Of a DNA stretch of 64,000 nucleotides, positions 43,886 to 56,199 are shown piece after piece. The DNA is from Azolla caroliniana. Lineage: Eukaryota > Polypodiophyta. Position 1 is the first letter of the stretch; each line of letters starts with the position of its first letter. The notes under the pieces are model-generated. The model had not been told where the DNA came from, did not search any database, and saw only the letters and a program-made list of their open reading frames with translations. Location of the stretch: positions 19,096,001 through 19,160,000 of the forward strand of contig JBHGNT010000005.1 in the NCBI GenBank assembly GCA_043228905.1. Reading direction: 5' to 3'. A program made the translations under genes and the position numbers.

Positions 43886-46800
43886 CTACACCTCTAGCTT
43901 TAAGCGATTAAAAAGCACAAGGAAATTCTTTTCAGGAACAGAATAAACAAAGCCGAGCTCTGCTCCATTTAGACTACCAAATCCCTGCACAGTAAAGTGT
44001 AAAAACAATATAAAAATCCCATTGCTCTTTGATAGGCCACGAAAGACACAAATGACTTTCTTTCTCCTTTTTCTAGAGAACATAGCTGTGTATTAACTGT
44101 ATAAAAAGTGCACTAGAATTGCCATTTGCTGGGTTTTGAAATGCGGAGGATTTGTATCATTTGAAGTTCAAACGTACCTTCCCATCAAAAAGCAGCAATT
44201 CACCATCAACCCATTGAGGATTCTTAAATCCAGGTTCTGCTAGTCTTCCCTGCCCTTTGTATCTTGCAATCTTAAAAAGGGACAAGTAAATAAAACAGCT
44301 GAATAAGACAGAAAGCAAAGAATGCCCCATACTAGAATCGGAGAGTATAATATCTTAAATTTATACCAATCCCAGTTCCTCTGGAAAGAGTCCCCGGTGA
44401 GGTAGCCTATTTTCTTTACCAATCTTGGCCCGAAATGTTACCTACACACTCCATGCATTACCCTAATCAAGGACTAATGATAAGGTGAAGAAAACAAAGT
44501 TATAGATTTAGGGATGGAAATTTGGCATACCTGACCTGCTGGCACATTCATGTCTCCTGTAAGCTTAACCGCTTCAACAAATTCTACAAACTCCATCCTT
44601 TTGTCTGAATTTGTTTCGTCTGTTTCTCCATGCCAATTGCCATACTTCCTCTTTAATTGGACCAACTCCGATGTATATGGCCCAAAAGCACCGATATATA
44701 GACCTTTATGTAACAAAGAAAAGCATTCAAAATCGTCCACTCACATATCAATTGAAGGACTGCATTTTAAGAATTATTGTCATCAACAAAACCTGCCCAT
44801 AGAATGGGGAAGAAGTAAATGTGCTTATGTAAAGGCCTAAATCCAAGCCTGATTTGAGTGCCTATATGTGATTTGTGCATGGATAACAAACATTGCCTAT
44901 AAGCAAATAAACATAAGTCACCAGCCTCTCATTAAGTTTATCAATACAAGGCAAAATCTCATATAAAGCAAATCGAATATAAGCCAACAATGCCCCATGA
45001 GACGAATCGAATATCAGTTTCCTTTAATAGCAACAGATAAATCACACCGAAACACCATATGAGTTTGCAGCACATATGCAATGATTTCATCCTCATGAAT
45101 CATGATCTTGTTACATATTGACTTGTGCAGGCATGTGGACAACCATGTGCAATGCTGAGATATTTCCTTAGGAGGAGGCAACATTAGGTGGTGCATATGC
45201 ATCCTAGTGACATTGTCACATGCCAAATCATGCAGGCATGCAGACAATCATATGTAATGCAAAGACAGCCCTTAGAAGGATAAGTTGGTGTTAGGTACAT
45301 GTCCATATGCCCCTGCATGAGATTTCTCTTCCCTTCTTTCCATCGCCACTTATGGCTCTGAATGACCTAGGAGAGTGCCTAGTGTCAGTTCTGATTAGCT
45401 TAGTGCAACCAGAATGCCAGCAGTTATGATATTTGGAGACCCATATCGAAGGTTATATCCCATGGTCTATCTCTTTGAAATGGATTTTGAGTGAGACAAC
45501 CAGGGAGATAATTGTTTGAGCTTGTATCCGGCGGGAAAATTTCAAGTTCAGTGGTGACGGAGAAGGTTGCACTTAGTTCCACCAATCCTAACTCTATAGG
45601 CTCCATCAGTTCTCTCTTCCTCTAGTACCAGCCAGCAGGGATATAAAAGTTAATCCAAACCTAATTGGATATTTTCATATTCCTAATTATGAGAACTGAA
45701 ACATCCAGCACGCAAAACATCTATTTCTAAATATTTAAAACCACAAAGTCACATGGAACATCTGGATCCACAGTACTGAGTAATCTTCATCTATAAAACT
45801 TGAAACGCATGACTTTGATGAACTTTAAAAGAAAAAAAAAGGTATGATAGAATTAGCTTGTTAATATTTGTTAACATGTTCCCCATCGAGAATATTCATA
45901 ATATTTGCAGAGAATAAGTCATGAAAAATGTAAACCACCATTTGTTTTGTTAAATATTTTTAAATAAAAAATAAGACAAATAGTAAAATAAGTCTATTAG
46001 AGTAGACGTGGAATAAATGAACATTAGAAAGACGAAATGAATGTGCAATAAATAGAGAAATATGTTTATTAGAGTAGTGCAATAAATGAATGTTACAAAT
46101 AAGTTCAAGAGGAGGCCTGAACTCATGATAATTGACTTATAAAACCAATGATCAAACCAACTGAACTCTAAACAACCTTCAACTTATAAGACCAATGCTC
46201 TAACCAATGTCAAAAAAATGCAGTGAATATTTCTATAAATATTCACACTTGAATGCATACCTGAGGCATTCGTGAAAAATGCCTCACGAATACAAATATT
46301 TCAATCTATGATCAGTACTATAGTTGCAGTGAATAAAACCAATGTCTGTCTAGATCATCACAAAAGAATGCATTGAATCTATAAGTATAAAAGAACTTAT
46401 AATATTATTGTTTTCTCCCAATTCTCTGCATAATTCTCAAGTTAATGGTACATCCATATGGTGCAATTACCATGTACTCTTAGAATTCATTCAAAAATTC
46501 CTCCAACAATAAAAATAATGAGAGTTGACAGTTGAGTATTAAGAGGGAGAGATGTAACCTGTCAGTGCATCTGCATTAGAGTTTGTCAAATCAATACGAT
46601 GAAAAGCAGTACACTTGGAAAGTCCCCGTTGTCTTTGCACTTGATTAACTGCAAGCTTCAGGAGCTCTTCTAAATCTTTAGATACCTAGGGATAAGAAAT
46701 TATTTGAATTTCCATCTAGTCTTTCCATATACACTCATAATCTAATCAACAATGTTTGTCTAGTAGATGTCGATGCAAGCCACTCCAAAGGAACATTTAA

Positions 46801-49800
46801 CTGAGCATAATTCTGCTATAAAGCACGCAAAACCACGAAATTATACGAGGGAAGCTTTGAAAATCAGCTGTTATATGGAGGAAGAACAAACTGAAGCAAT
46901 ATTGCATTTGTAATACAAGGGCAATACAGCTTTAGCATCTTTATGTATCACCACTGCATGGTGTACATACTGGAATGTTCGTGTTCCAATTATATATATG
47001 TAATTTCTGCTTTTGGTATCTTTCCTACTAAATTCAAAATAATTGATGATGGTTTCATGGTCAAGTTGATGAAGTGAAGGACTAGTTTTAATGCACACAT
47101 AATGAGCACATGATACAAGCCTGTGAAATAGTGTCATTCATACCAGGACATAATCTTATGACATAAGAAAATGAAGACATTTGGAGCATAGAAAGCTAAA
47201 GGCAAACCGAAATGTACAACTATCAGAGTATATTATAGAAAAACATCTTATAGTGTAGAGACAAATTCCTTCAGATTTCGTCCTCCATACCTTAACCGAA
47301 ATCTTCTGACCGTTCGAAATTGTTTCCAAAGTCTCCGAATCCACATTGATTGAAGTTTGCTTGACCACAGTAGTATCATTGGGCGTTTGTTCACTTTCAG
47401 TATCTTCAATATGGAAGAGAAATGAATCTCTATCACGAAACTCAATTTTCGCAGGTATCCTTGTGGGTTTTTGAGGAAGCTTTTCATCAATAACTTTTTG
47501 GCCTATCAACCTTCTCGGGAGCTTCCTTGGTAAATTCTGTTTTGATATACCACTTTCTCCAGCTTTAAGTTGTGCTTCTTGGAAAGCATCTTCAGTTGAA
47601 ACCTCACTATTATTACCTGTACTACTTCCTTCTCCCTCCATTTCTACCTCCTCAAAGATTTGTTCTAGAATCTTGGGAATATCCTCCCCATTTTGTTTGA
47701 TTACTCTATAGACTTTTAATTTGACATCAGGTATTCTTTCTTTAAGGAAACTTATGATGCTTCTTAGTTTCTCTGTTGAGACTGTTGCATCTTCTTGCTT
47801 TTCTTTCTCATCTCCAAATGCTTCAATAAGATCCTTTGATTTCCCACTTTCATCTGAAGCATTCACATCCACTACGTTGACGTGAATAGCGGTTTCAATA
47901 CCATTACGCGACTCGCTTGCACCTCGTTGTAAATATACTGCCTGTCATCAACCAAGGAAAAAGGATCAAAATCTACAATACTTAGCAGTGAAACTCGCCA
48001 GCCACTCATTAGAACCACTAATAGAGAGCTTTATCCTCCAATCCAATTACCTGTATTGTTTCTTTATTTTGCATTTTTATTTATTTATGATACTCACACC
48101 AGGGCAAGCAGTTTCTCTACTTTCAGAAATTGACCTCTTTTAGATTAACAGTCATGTGTATTGCCCAAAGTTTTTTCTTTAGGTCAACTAATTAGGAAAA
48201 GTCCTATGAACATCAAGATAACTTGGATATGACCTAGGTCCCTGACCTCATAGAGGTCTATGCAATGTGGATAAGTTAAGGCAGTGATGCTTCACCCCTA
48301 CTTCCGACCTTCATTTTCAATTATTTTCATGACCTTGTGAATGCTAACCTGCTGATGGTAACCTCTGGAATCCTTCCTTACAAACACCTCGAACAACGAA
48401 GCACCAGGAAATGCAGTTACTAGTTGCCTGAGGGGGCAACCACAAACTGTCAACAAGAGTCATCTCAATATAGTTAAGTGAATGATTAAAGTATAGCATA
48501 AAATTATAAGAGAAGCAATTTGCCTTGCTGTGTAGGATTTTGCTATGAATCTTCCATATGCAGAACTTATGTTGATAATCCGACCATATGGGTCATTTTC
48601 CCCTTCTGCTAAGCCTATCCACCATCCTATCTGCAAGATCATATGGTTGAGCTAAAAGAGTAAAGGTTGGCTTTTTCTTCTTCAATTCAACAAAGTTAAT
48701 GTCTCTATGTACACAAAAATTGATCATTTAAGAGCCACAATTACGATATCTCAGAATTGCATTGCTTACCAATCCAGCAGCAGCTTCATCTCTAAGCCTA
48801 GTAGCTTGTTCATAGTTTTCATCCTCAAGTGCTTTCTGAACCACGAAAGCGCATTTTATGGTAACAAGACTTTCACTTCAAATCAAATCAGAGATATCAC
48901 AGATTACCTTTAATCCAGTAAGAACCTCGGACACAGGATCTTCATTGTTTGCTTCTGTAAGAACTACTTTCAGCCGAGCAGCCTCTTGAAAATCTTCATC
49001 ATCAATTGCATCCTCAAGTTTGAACTGATGGGAAAACACACAGATGTCAGAATTCTTCATTCAAGGATAAGCACGATTATGGACAACATTACAAGAATAC
49101 CCATAAAACCTGAATTATTAGGGTAGAGAATCATGATTCACCCATCAGCCTTTAAATCGTCACAGCGCTTCATCCTGTCTAAACAGCCCCATGTGTAGAC
49201 CTACAGTTTCATGGTTACGCATAAGCGGCTAGGTACCCTTCAGTTAGGTATTTTCTGTATAGCTACTCTCGGCATAGATCTAGGGCTTCCTGGCTATTTA
49301 TAAGGGCTACCAAGTGTGCACTTGACCCATTATTTCATAGTAGACATCCATGTACCCAAACAGAATTTGGATAGCTAGGATCTCAACACAGAACTAGGGA
49401 TGTATGTATAAACCATTAGATGTCAATATGCAAGAGATTCACCTTAAATTGGCTATTCGGACCATAGAACTCGGTTTATGAGCATAAAAACTTAATTTAC
49501 TTAGTATAAATAGGGTATGTCACATATTTTCCACCTTTTCTTCCTTCACGCAATGATGATGATGAAGCAAGAATATGCAGTGAGAGCTCCAAGAGTGCCT
49601 CTTCCCACAATAATAGCCTACTGCAAATATATTTTGATGAGCTTCTCAGAGGATGAATTCATGTGGTCTCACAACTACACACCCCATACTGTTCACAAAG
49701 CAATAGGCCAACTCAGAGTTTCGTCCCACCAGCTAGAGATTGAAGCAGGACAAGCACTTCGTTACTTATGTGAAGAAGAAGAAGAAGAAGAAGAAGAAAC

Positions 49801-52800
49801 ACTTTTGTGCCATTTCCAGCCAGCTAGCTATGGGCCCGATTTCAGCTCAAACCGAACCATTAAGCCATGGTTTAACAGTTTGTCAGTTCCAAAATAATTT
49901 AAAAGGCGCAGTTATAGTTCCGTTTGGTTCTAAAACTCGACTTTATCAGTTTATAGGTTTAAGTGGTTTGGCTTAAAGGTTTTTTGGTTAACTTTTTTTT
50001 GTCCTTAATGGTTTATTAATTTAATTGTTTAATTCATGTTTCTTTATTTAATTATTTTTACTTAAATGCTTATTTAATTTAAGGTATTTTTGTTTATTTA
50101 GTTTTTTAATTAGTTTGACTTAAATGGTTAGATTTAATTTTTTTATTAAATGGTTCGGTTTGATTTCAACTTTTTCCAAAACAGTTTTGATTTAAATGGT
50201 TTAGTTTAGCTTTTCTTAAATCGTTTGGTTTAAATGTCTTGAGAGTTCATAAAAAGTTTGGTTTGGTTTTTGTTTTATATAAATGGTTCGGTTCGGTTCA
50301 GTTTCAAGGCAAAGAAACCGAACTGAAATCGAAACCGAACCAACCCATAGCTACAGCAAGTAAGCAAATCACAGGAGTGCACAACACATTTCATTGAGCA
50401 CAACACCCTCCAACATTTGATGGCAAGGTCTAGCACACATCAGTTGGCCAAGCTTATTCAAGGTATAGAGACATTGGGAATCAACCCTTAAATTCACAGC
50501 ACAAAAACAATCACGCAAAGAAAACTTGGTCCATTGGTCAATCCACATTCCAAAGAAAACAGTCACGAAAGAGCAAGGGAATGTTCGTGAAAAGGATGGC
50601 TGTGAGTGCCGGGATATAAGGCCATGTCAAAGCATCTCGATGAAACCCAGATGCTAACGATGTGGTTAAAATCTTCGCCTCACTCCACAACACCAATGCA
50701 CATCAGACATCATGTTCCCTCACCACCAGTAATCCCATAGTGGTTATGATCTTCCTGCTCAATAAAACGTCTCAAGAATCATTACCAATTGCAAATGCAC
50801 CTCAACCGCGAAGATCATTATCATGAATCTTTGGGAAAGCTACAGCTTTTACTTTCTTTGTATGAATAACCTGAAGCTACTCATATGTGTACCTTGTAAA
50901 GGAGAAACAGAGAATGAGGAACACTTTGTGTCCAGATGCACATCAAAGAGAAGTATGCCACACCTTTCTCTGATATGGACATACATCTATCCTATGTGTT
51001 GCGTAGTGTGATAGGGCAGTTGCGAACTTCATCACATCTGCTACAGATTGAGGTAGGCAGATATACACGACTACCTCTAGAAGAGAGAATTTGCTAATTG
51101 TGTCATCAAGGAGTGGAATCTGAGGAACACTATGTTTGTCATTGTAGTGTCTTTTATGAAATCAGAGGGAGATACCATTGCCTCTTTAAACAAGGCTTTG
51201 GCCCACTACGCAAGGTAATGGAATATGAGGACAACGATGCCTAGGACTTTTCTTACTAGAGCTCAAGAGACATCAGGAGAAGTTGTTGAAGAATACAGCC
51301 ACACAAGCTCATCCACAAAGAACAATCACAACTTTCTTTAGCCCCATCACTCCTACTAATGCTACAAGCCCATCACGGGATACACAAATGGGCTCCAGAC
51401 CAGGACATAACAAAGGGGTTACAATTGATCGGGCAATAGCAATTTGCCATGCACATAGGCCCCGGTCCCATGGACCACAACCTCGACACCCTTGTCATCG
51501 ACAGATAAAAGCCATTATCTCCCGCCGTCGTAGGTGCTTCTCTCACTTTGGAGACATTTCCATTCTGGATCGACCTATGCTAGAGATCTTTCAAAGACAA
51601 AAGCTACAATATACCTAGTTTGAGAATCTCACATGTGCCAAAAACCAGATTCCCTCATTTCTTCTCTTTTCATCTTATTTACTTTCATATTTATTGTGTA
51701 ATATTTATTTTATTTTGATTTGTTCTCAAAGACGAGACAACACTCAAGATGTAATCTCTTATTTGGTCTTATAGACCATTTTGGCCTCTTAAAAGACGTT
51801 AATATATCTTTCTTTCTGAATACAAAACCCATCAACAAATGATGGAGAAGATTGTCCTTCCCTTTGGCCAATTCTTGCTCAAGCGTCAGATGCATCAGGG
51901 GGAATCAACCATTAAATTAGTACATGGGACAAAGGCAATAACAGATCGTTGACTTATTCATCGGCTTGCACCTCCACCACCAACATTTCCACAATTCACC
52001 ACACAGGTAGCAGATGAATGGCCATGAACAAAAACCCCAGGGTACAAGTTGATATCAATATACAACACCCCACTGCCCTACATATAAAGCATCTATTATG
52101 TATTGTATTTGCATGACCATAATGGTCATTGTATTTGCATGACCATAATGGTCATTGTACTTTGTGATCTAAAAGAAATCTTTCTCCCACAATAAGGAAA
52201 TCTAATTTAGTGGAGTTAGCTATATGTATCTAACCTTACAAGAAAGGATGCTGGTTTTATATATCTTCTATGTATAGATAGAGAAGTCCATCTCCATCAA
52301 TATAAAAAACTATCCCTTGTGTAAATTTAACACAACGTAGGTTTCTACATCATGTGAACCATCTGAAGGATATAGAGTCGCATTGCCCAAGATCAAGCAA
52401 AATCTTTTGGGTTTCACTACAGAAGACATAGGTGCCAAACTGCACTATCCTATAAGAGCATTCCTGGGATCAACTCATGTTTTACCTTTCCAAAACATGC
52501 ATTTATTTTGTACATTGTATCCTACGAATCAATTGTACCAATGATCCCCATATCATTGTACTTGGATCAAAGTCTAGATGTATGGGGCAGCTACCTAGTT
52601 TAGGTACAGTTTAACAGTGCTTTAGACCTACAAGGCACTGTACTATTCATACGGATGTAACTTTGGTCTCATTGATCAGTTCCTTGAAGGCGTTAATGTA
52701 ATGTTTCGTTTCTTTTCTTTTTTCTCCCATGTTTTCATGACACGAGCATGTTGCTTCTTACCATCATATGGGACATGGTAGAATCTCGTGCAAGCAAATA

Positions 52801-53541
52801 GGCCTTCTCTTTGTATTCACTTGGATGGAGATCCATATCTCTGGCATTCCTTCTCTAATGATTACACTCTTGAAGCACTAAATTATTTTTAAAATGTCCT
52901 AACTCATCACAAAGTAACATTAGGCAATGTGAGGTCGACCATACCTTAAGAATGGAAGCTAAACTTTCTTGTTCTTCAAGATAATCGAAATGCCTCTTCC
53001 ATCTCTCCCAGTTCCATTCTTCATCTACCGCTGTCTGAATCTCAGATGTACCCGAATCTACTTTACTTTCTCTTCCTTTTTCTTCTTCTTTCTGCTCTGC
53101 TGGCTGAGGCTTTATATACCTATCAAGATAGTCCATAATTCTCTTACTAGCAGTAGAGAAAATATGATGAAATGGGTCTTTCAACCGAGCCAAGATTTCC
53201 TGCAAGAATTTAATATCATTTACAAAAACCTTATCTGAAGAAGAGGGGGAGGAAGGGGAAGAGAAAGAAATAGCATCAGAGCTAGGATTTCTATCTATGG
53301 AGATTGAGGATTTTTCCTCTGAAGAAGAAGAAGAAGGAATGTCTTGCGGACGATTAACAGAGAAAAACACGGAAACGGGTCTGTGTCTCTGAGGTGGACA
53401 AGTGTATCTGCGAGGTCTTAAGGATGTCCGGCGTCTGAAATCGAAGCTATGGAGCTTCAAAGTGAGCTTGGAAGAGGAGGAACAAGAAGAAGCGGAGGTA
53501 TAGTCGTGTAAAGGGAAAGAAGAAGGCCACAGAGAAGACAT
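43886..53541 (-). CDS. EX1/EX2: EXECUTER-family chloroplast singlet-oxygen sensor (11 exons, complete)
   Basis: EXECUTER proteins sit at thylakoid membranes and relay singlet-oxygen stress to the nucleus. Exons in order: 53541-52945, 49024-48908, 48835-48770, 48630-48524, 48427-48349, 47941-47291, 46685-46559, 44703-44531, 44441-44367, 44270-44178, 43984-43886. They join in phase to 727 codons; Arabidopsis EX1 has 684. The first ~60 residues are Ser/Arg-rich, like a plastid transit peptide. [18 protein letters not shown] and two UVR-like repeats follow ([34 protein letters not shown]), then [17 protein letters not shown]. The C-terminal DUF3506 (sensor) domain runs from about [21 protein letters not shown] to the end. 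Trp684 in NPQWVDGE lies 43 residues from the end, close to where the oxidised Trp643 lies in EX1. Exon 4 has a GC donor (CAAG|GCAAAT). EX1 versus EX2 is not resolved. Confidence 0.93.
45126..45330. repeat. Diverged ~104-bp tandem repeat in an EXECUTER intron
   Basis: TGCAGGCATGTGGACAACCA (45128) and TGCAGGCATGCAGACAATCA (45232) begin two units that share a (G)TTAGGTGGTGCATATGC/GTTAGGTACATGTCCATATGC ending. They lie in intron 44704-46558, which is otherwise unremarkable apart from the SINE-like and hairpin sequences near its end. Confidence 0.55.
46101..46209 (-). pseudogene. tRNA-Ile(UAU)-like tandem, probably SINE-derived
   Basis: On the minus strand, AGTTCAGTTGGTTTGATCAT with loop TTTATAA and GAGTTCAGGCCTC looks like a tRNA D-arm, anticodon loop and B box (consensus GAGTTCGAGCCTC). 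Immediately before it, TTGGTTAGAGCATTGGTCTT ATAAG is a second partial tRNA-like unit. The acceptor stems are lost, so this is a pseudogene or SINE head, not a working tRNA. Confidence 0.6.
46223..46286. repeat. Two adjacent perfect hairpins
   Basis: GTGAATATTT/AAATATTCAC (46223-46246, 4-nt loop) and TGAGGCATT/AATGCCTCA (46262-46286, 7-nt loop) stand 15 bp apart. They may be the ends of a small inverted-repeat element in the EXECUTER intron. Confidence 0.7.
49640..49770 (+). mobile_element. LINE fragment in EXECUTER intron 1
   Basis: [20 protein letters not shown] corresponds to [17 protein letters not shown] of the other copies. It ends in a (GAA)n stretch at 49773-49799. Confidence 0.7.
49825..50353. 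mobile_element. hAT-like MITE 1, CGGTTCGGTT-rich
   Basis: The ends are inverted repeats TAGCTATGGG (49825-49834 and complement of 50344-50353), with a further shared CGATTTCAG(C/T)TC. Flanks CAGCCAGC and CAGCAAGT agree at 6 of 8 positions, suggesting an old 8-bp target duplication as in hAT elements. The interior is a degenerate mixture of GGTTTAAATGGTT and GGTTCGGTT motifs. Confidence 0.6.
50950..51820 (+). mobile_element. LINE copy in EXECUTER intron 1
   Basis: Bases 50950-51520 carry MDIHLSYVL-, [13 protein letters not shown]- and EYEDNDA-like stretches, and 51283-51580 stay open ([33 protein letters not shown]). The 3' UTR, hairpin and TTTC tail end at 51818. It is in the opposite orientation to EXECUTER. 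The remainder of the intron (51820-52944) has no recognised gene. Confidence 0.88.
52102..52155. repeat. 26-bp tandem duplication containing a 17-bp palindrome
   Basis: Two exact units (52102-52127, 52128-52153) each contain ATGACCATAATGGTCAT, a palindrome with 8-bp arms at 52113-52129 and 52139-52155. Confidence 0.9.
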
Positions 53542-53564
53542 ATCTCAGAGAGAAGGAACTCTGT

Positions 53565-53611
53565 GAGGCAGAAGAAGAAGAAGAAGAAAAAGAAGAAACC
53601 CTAAACCCTAG
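53565..53611 (-). promoter_or_regulatory. Telo-box and pyrimidine tract upstream of the EXECUTER start
   Basis: Reading towards the EXECUTER ATG, two overlapping AGGGTTT units (53596-53610; telo-box AAACCCTAA on the plus strand) are followed by a CTTCTT-rich tract. Telo-boxes near plant transcription starts are known promoter elements. The position, 55-70 bp before the ATG, suggests 5' UTR or core promoter. Confidence 0.5.
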
Positions 53612-53629
53612 ATATGGCGTCCCACCATT

Positions 53630-53675
53630 ATGATCATCTTCATCTTCATCTTCATCTTCATCTTCATCTTCATCA
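53630..53675 (+). repeat. (TTCATC)n microsatellite upstream of EXECUTER
   Basis: About seven CATCTT-type hexamers lie 90-135 bp upstream of the EXECUTER ATG, followed by TC(ATC)n. A second simple region rich in GCTTTTCTGGCTTTT lies at 53795-53873. Confidence 0.9.
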
Positions 53676-54157
53676 TCATCATGGAGAAAGCAGGAGAACA
53701 GAGAGCCTTACACACACGATGGGATTTTCTTTTTTATTTTTTATTTTTTATTTTTTTTCCATCATTATTTGAAATATTTATATTAGCTAAAATGGCCTTT
53801 TTGCTTTTCTGGCTTTTCTGGCTTTTGGCTTTTTGGTTCTTCCTTCTTGCTTTTCTGGCTTTTCTGGCTTTTATGATTTGCGTCATAGTATATGAACCAT
53901 ACGTATATTCGCATTCGAGGCTTTTCAACCATTCGAGTATGGAAAACACCCTCGACGTATGGTAAAATACCATACTTTTGTAACCATTACATATTTATTA
54001 TAAGGTAAATTTTTTTTTACGGTAAAAATTGTAATTAAAAAAAACACATAAGAATGTTTTGATAACATGCGCATTCGTTTTCATTCGTATGAAACGAACT
54101 TTTGACAATGCATTCGAGTATATTGCATACTATGATTTGCGTTTCTGGGTTTTTGCT

Positions 54158-54577
54158 TTACAATCGGCAACAGTTCGAACCTCTAAACTGCGGTTTAATG
54201 GTTTCAACGGTTCGGTTCGGTTTCAATAGCAAAAACCTGTGGTTTAAACGGTTTATCGGTTTTTTTTTATTTAAAAAATTCTAAAAAAAATTTTAAATTG
54301 TTTTTAAACAATCTTTTCATTTTTAGACCTTATTCTCACATTTTAGGAACATCTTTAAAATTTTAAATATTTTTAAAAATGAAATATTATAAATTTTTGA
54401 AAATTAAAAATTTGACATATTTTGAAAACCGAAACCGAACCATGAAACCGCAGTTTTTACGGTTTGAAAAATGTTTAACGGCTTCGTGGTTCGGTTCTAT
54501 TTGGTTCAGGTTTCAAAAAAATTTAACGGTTCAGTTTGGACCCTCTCAAACCAAACTGAACCGTTGCCGATTGTTAC
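54158..54577. mobile_element. hAT-like MITE 2, CGGTTCGGTT-rich
   Basis: Ends ACAATCGGCAAC(A/G)GTTC are inverted (54160-54176 and complement of 54558-54574). TTTTGCT occurs just outside both ends (ending about 54157 and starting 54578), consistent with a 7-8 bp target duplication. The interior has the same AACGGTTCGGTT and AAACCGAAACCGAACC composition as the element at 49825, though the termini differ. Confidence 0.65.
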
Positions 54578-54599
54578 TTTTGCTCTCTCCATGCACAAT

Positions 54600-56100
54600 G
54601 GAATTTCCCATCTCTTTTTTCCTCACTATTTGAATATACATAGCTAAAATGCCTTGTTGCTTCTTGCTTTCTATTTTCTAGCTTTTTCGCTTTTTGCTTT
54701 TTGCCTTTTCACCTTCTACGACGAGCTCTTTTGAGAAAGTAGTGCATAGAGATCATGGTAGAACTTTCTAGAAATTGCCGAAATAACCCTAAGAGTTGTT
54801 GGGGCTTGCCTGTCGGCCATTGCCTCCTCTCTTCCCTTGCAATGATTTCCATCAATGCCCATCTTTTGGGCATTTGTGATCCACTTGCTCTATATGAAAT
54901 AGTGATGTCGGCTTCATTGAAAAAACCATTAGCTATTCAGAAAGGTTTAGGATGTGGGGGTTCCCCCTTAACTTCTCTTTGTATGCCTTCCCGATAAAGC
55001 ATCATTATTGCCTAATTGTAAAAGACTACAACAAGTGTGATTTCCAAATGCATGAATTTCAAAACTCGAGACATCTCGGATTATAACAGCAAATAAATTC
55101 CATAAACCTTTTGATTCATTATGTTGTAGCCAATATCTACGCTTGTCTTCACCACTTTTGAAACCAATGTGTGATGCAATAGCGTGTGCTTTCACAACAT
55201 TCTTAACATCAAGTATTCAATCAAAACGATGTTTCCTTTGGCCAAATCCATCACCAATTTTAGAAACAAAAAAGTTGTTTAATATAGCAATTGGAATTGC
55301 TATAGTAGTAAGGACTATTTTATCATGTCAAGCCTTGAATAGTGACTATTTTAAAACAAGAATTCAAAGAGGATTTGAATTTGAATGGAAATAAAAGATG
55401 TGTACACGTGAAGCAAGAACTCAACAATTCTCATCCATTTGTGCAAATGGTGCTCCAAAATATGTGGTGGTGCTTATATGCAAGAATGGTGTTCAATTTG
55501 GTGTTGTGCTGCTATATGGATTTGAAAGTGGTGCCAAAATCTTTTGTCCTCCCTTTTTTGTTGTCAATTTTTTTGTATGTTTAGGACATTCTAACAATCT
55601 CTATGAAGTTAAGGGTCTTCTACCAATTATGAACATAGATAGGGGTATTTTCACAAATAACCCTATAATATAACTAAGTTTGTGTACAAGGACTAGGAGT
55701 GTTATCCACCTTATTGATTCACCAACCATAGTTGGGCATTTTATAATGAATATATATTTGATCATTGAGATATGTACATAGAAATCATGCAATTTTCAAA
55801 GAGCTCAAGTTCTAGATATCTAGCTCTTAAACATGTCACACTCCTATCAAGAGAAAACAGTTGCTACGACAATATATTTGATGAATCATTGTCTTACTAT
55901 AGTAATACATGATGTGAATCCACGTGAGCATTGCTATGGGGATGAATTTACGTACAAGTACATTTATGTATCCATCATTGTATTCACAAACCCTCATGAA
56001 CTCATTGCTACTTTAAAAAAAAAAAGTATAATTTATATTTCAATTATCTTCTATAAAATCCTTGTTTAAGTTTCTTGTGATGAAGCAAGAATCACGTCAT
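54600..56100. other. Intergenic stretch without recognised genes
   Basis: Several short frames exist (for example 54755-54997 and 55398-55673) but none resembles a known family or has supporting context. AT-rich simple sequence is scattered through it. Confidence 0.4.
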
Positions 56101-56199
56101 AATTTTCGGTTCAAAAATATGGGCTTGGGTAACAAAGGTACGAAATTTTGACAAGATCGGCGTAGAATGAACCACCGAACCATCTTGTTGGAAAACTTG

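Noticed and set aside
47248-47490. Separate small gene inside the EXECUTER region
   Set aside because: It is an alternative frame of EXECUTER exon 6, whose in-phase frame is clearly the coding one.
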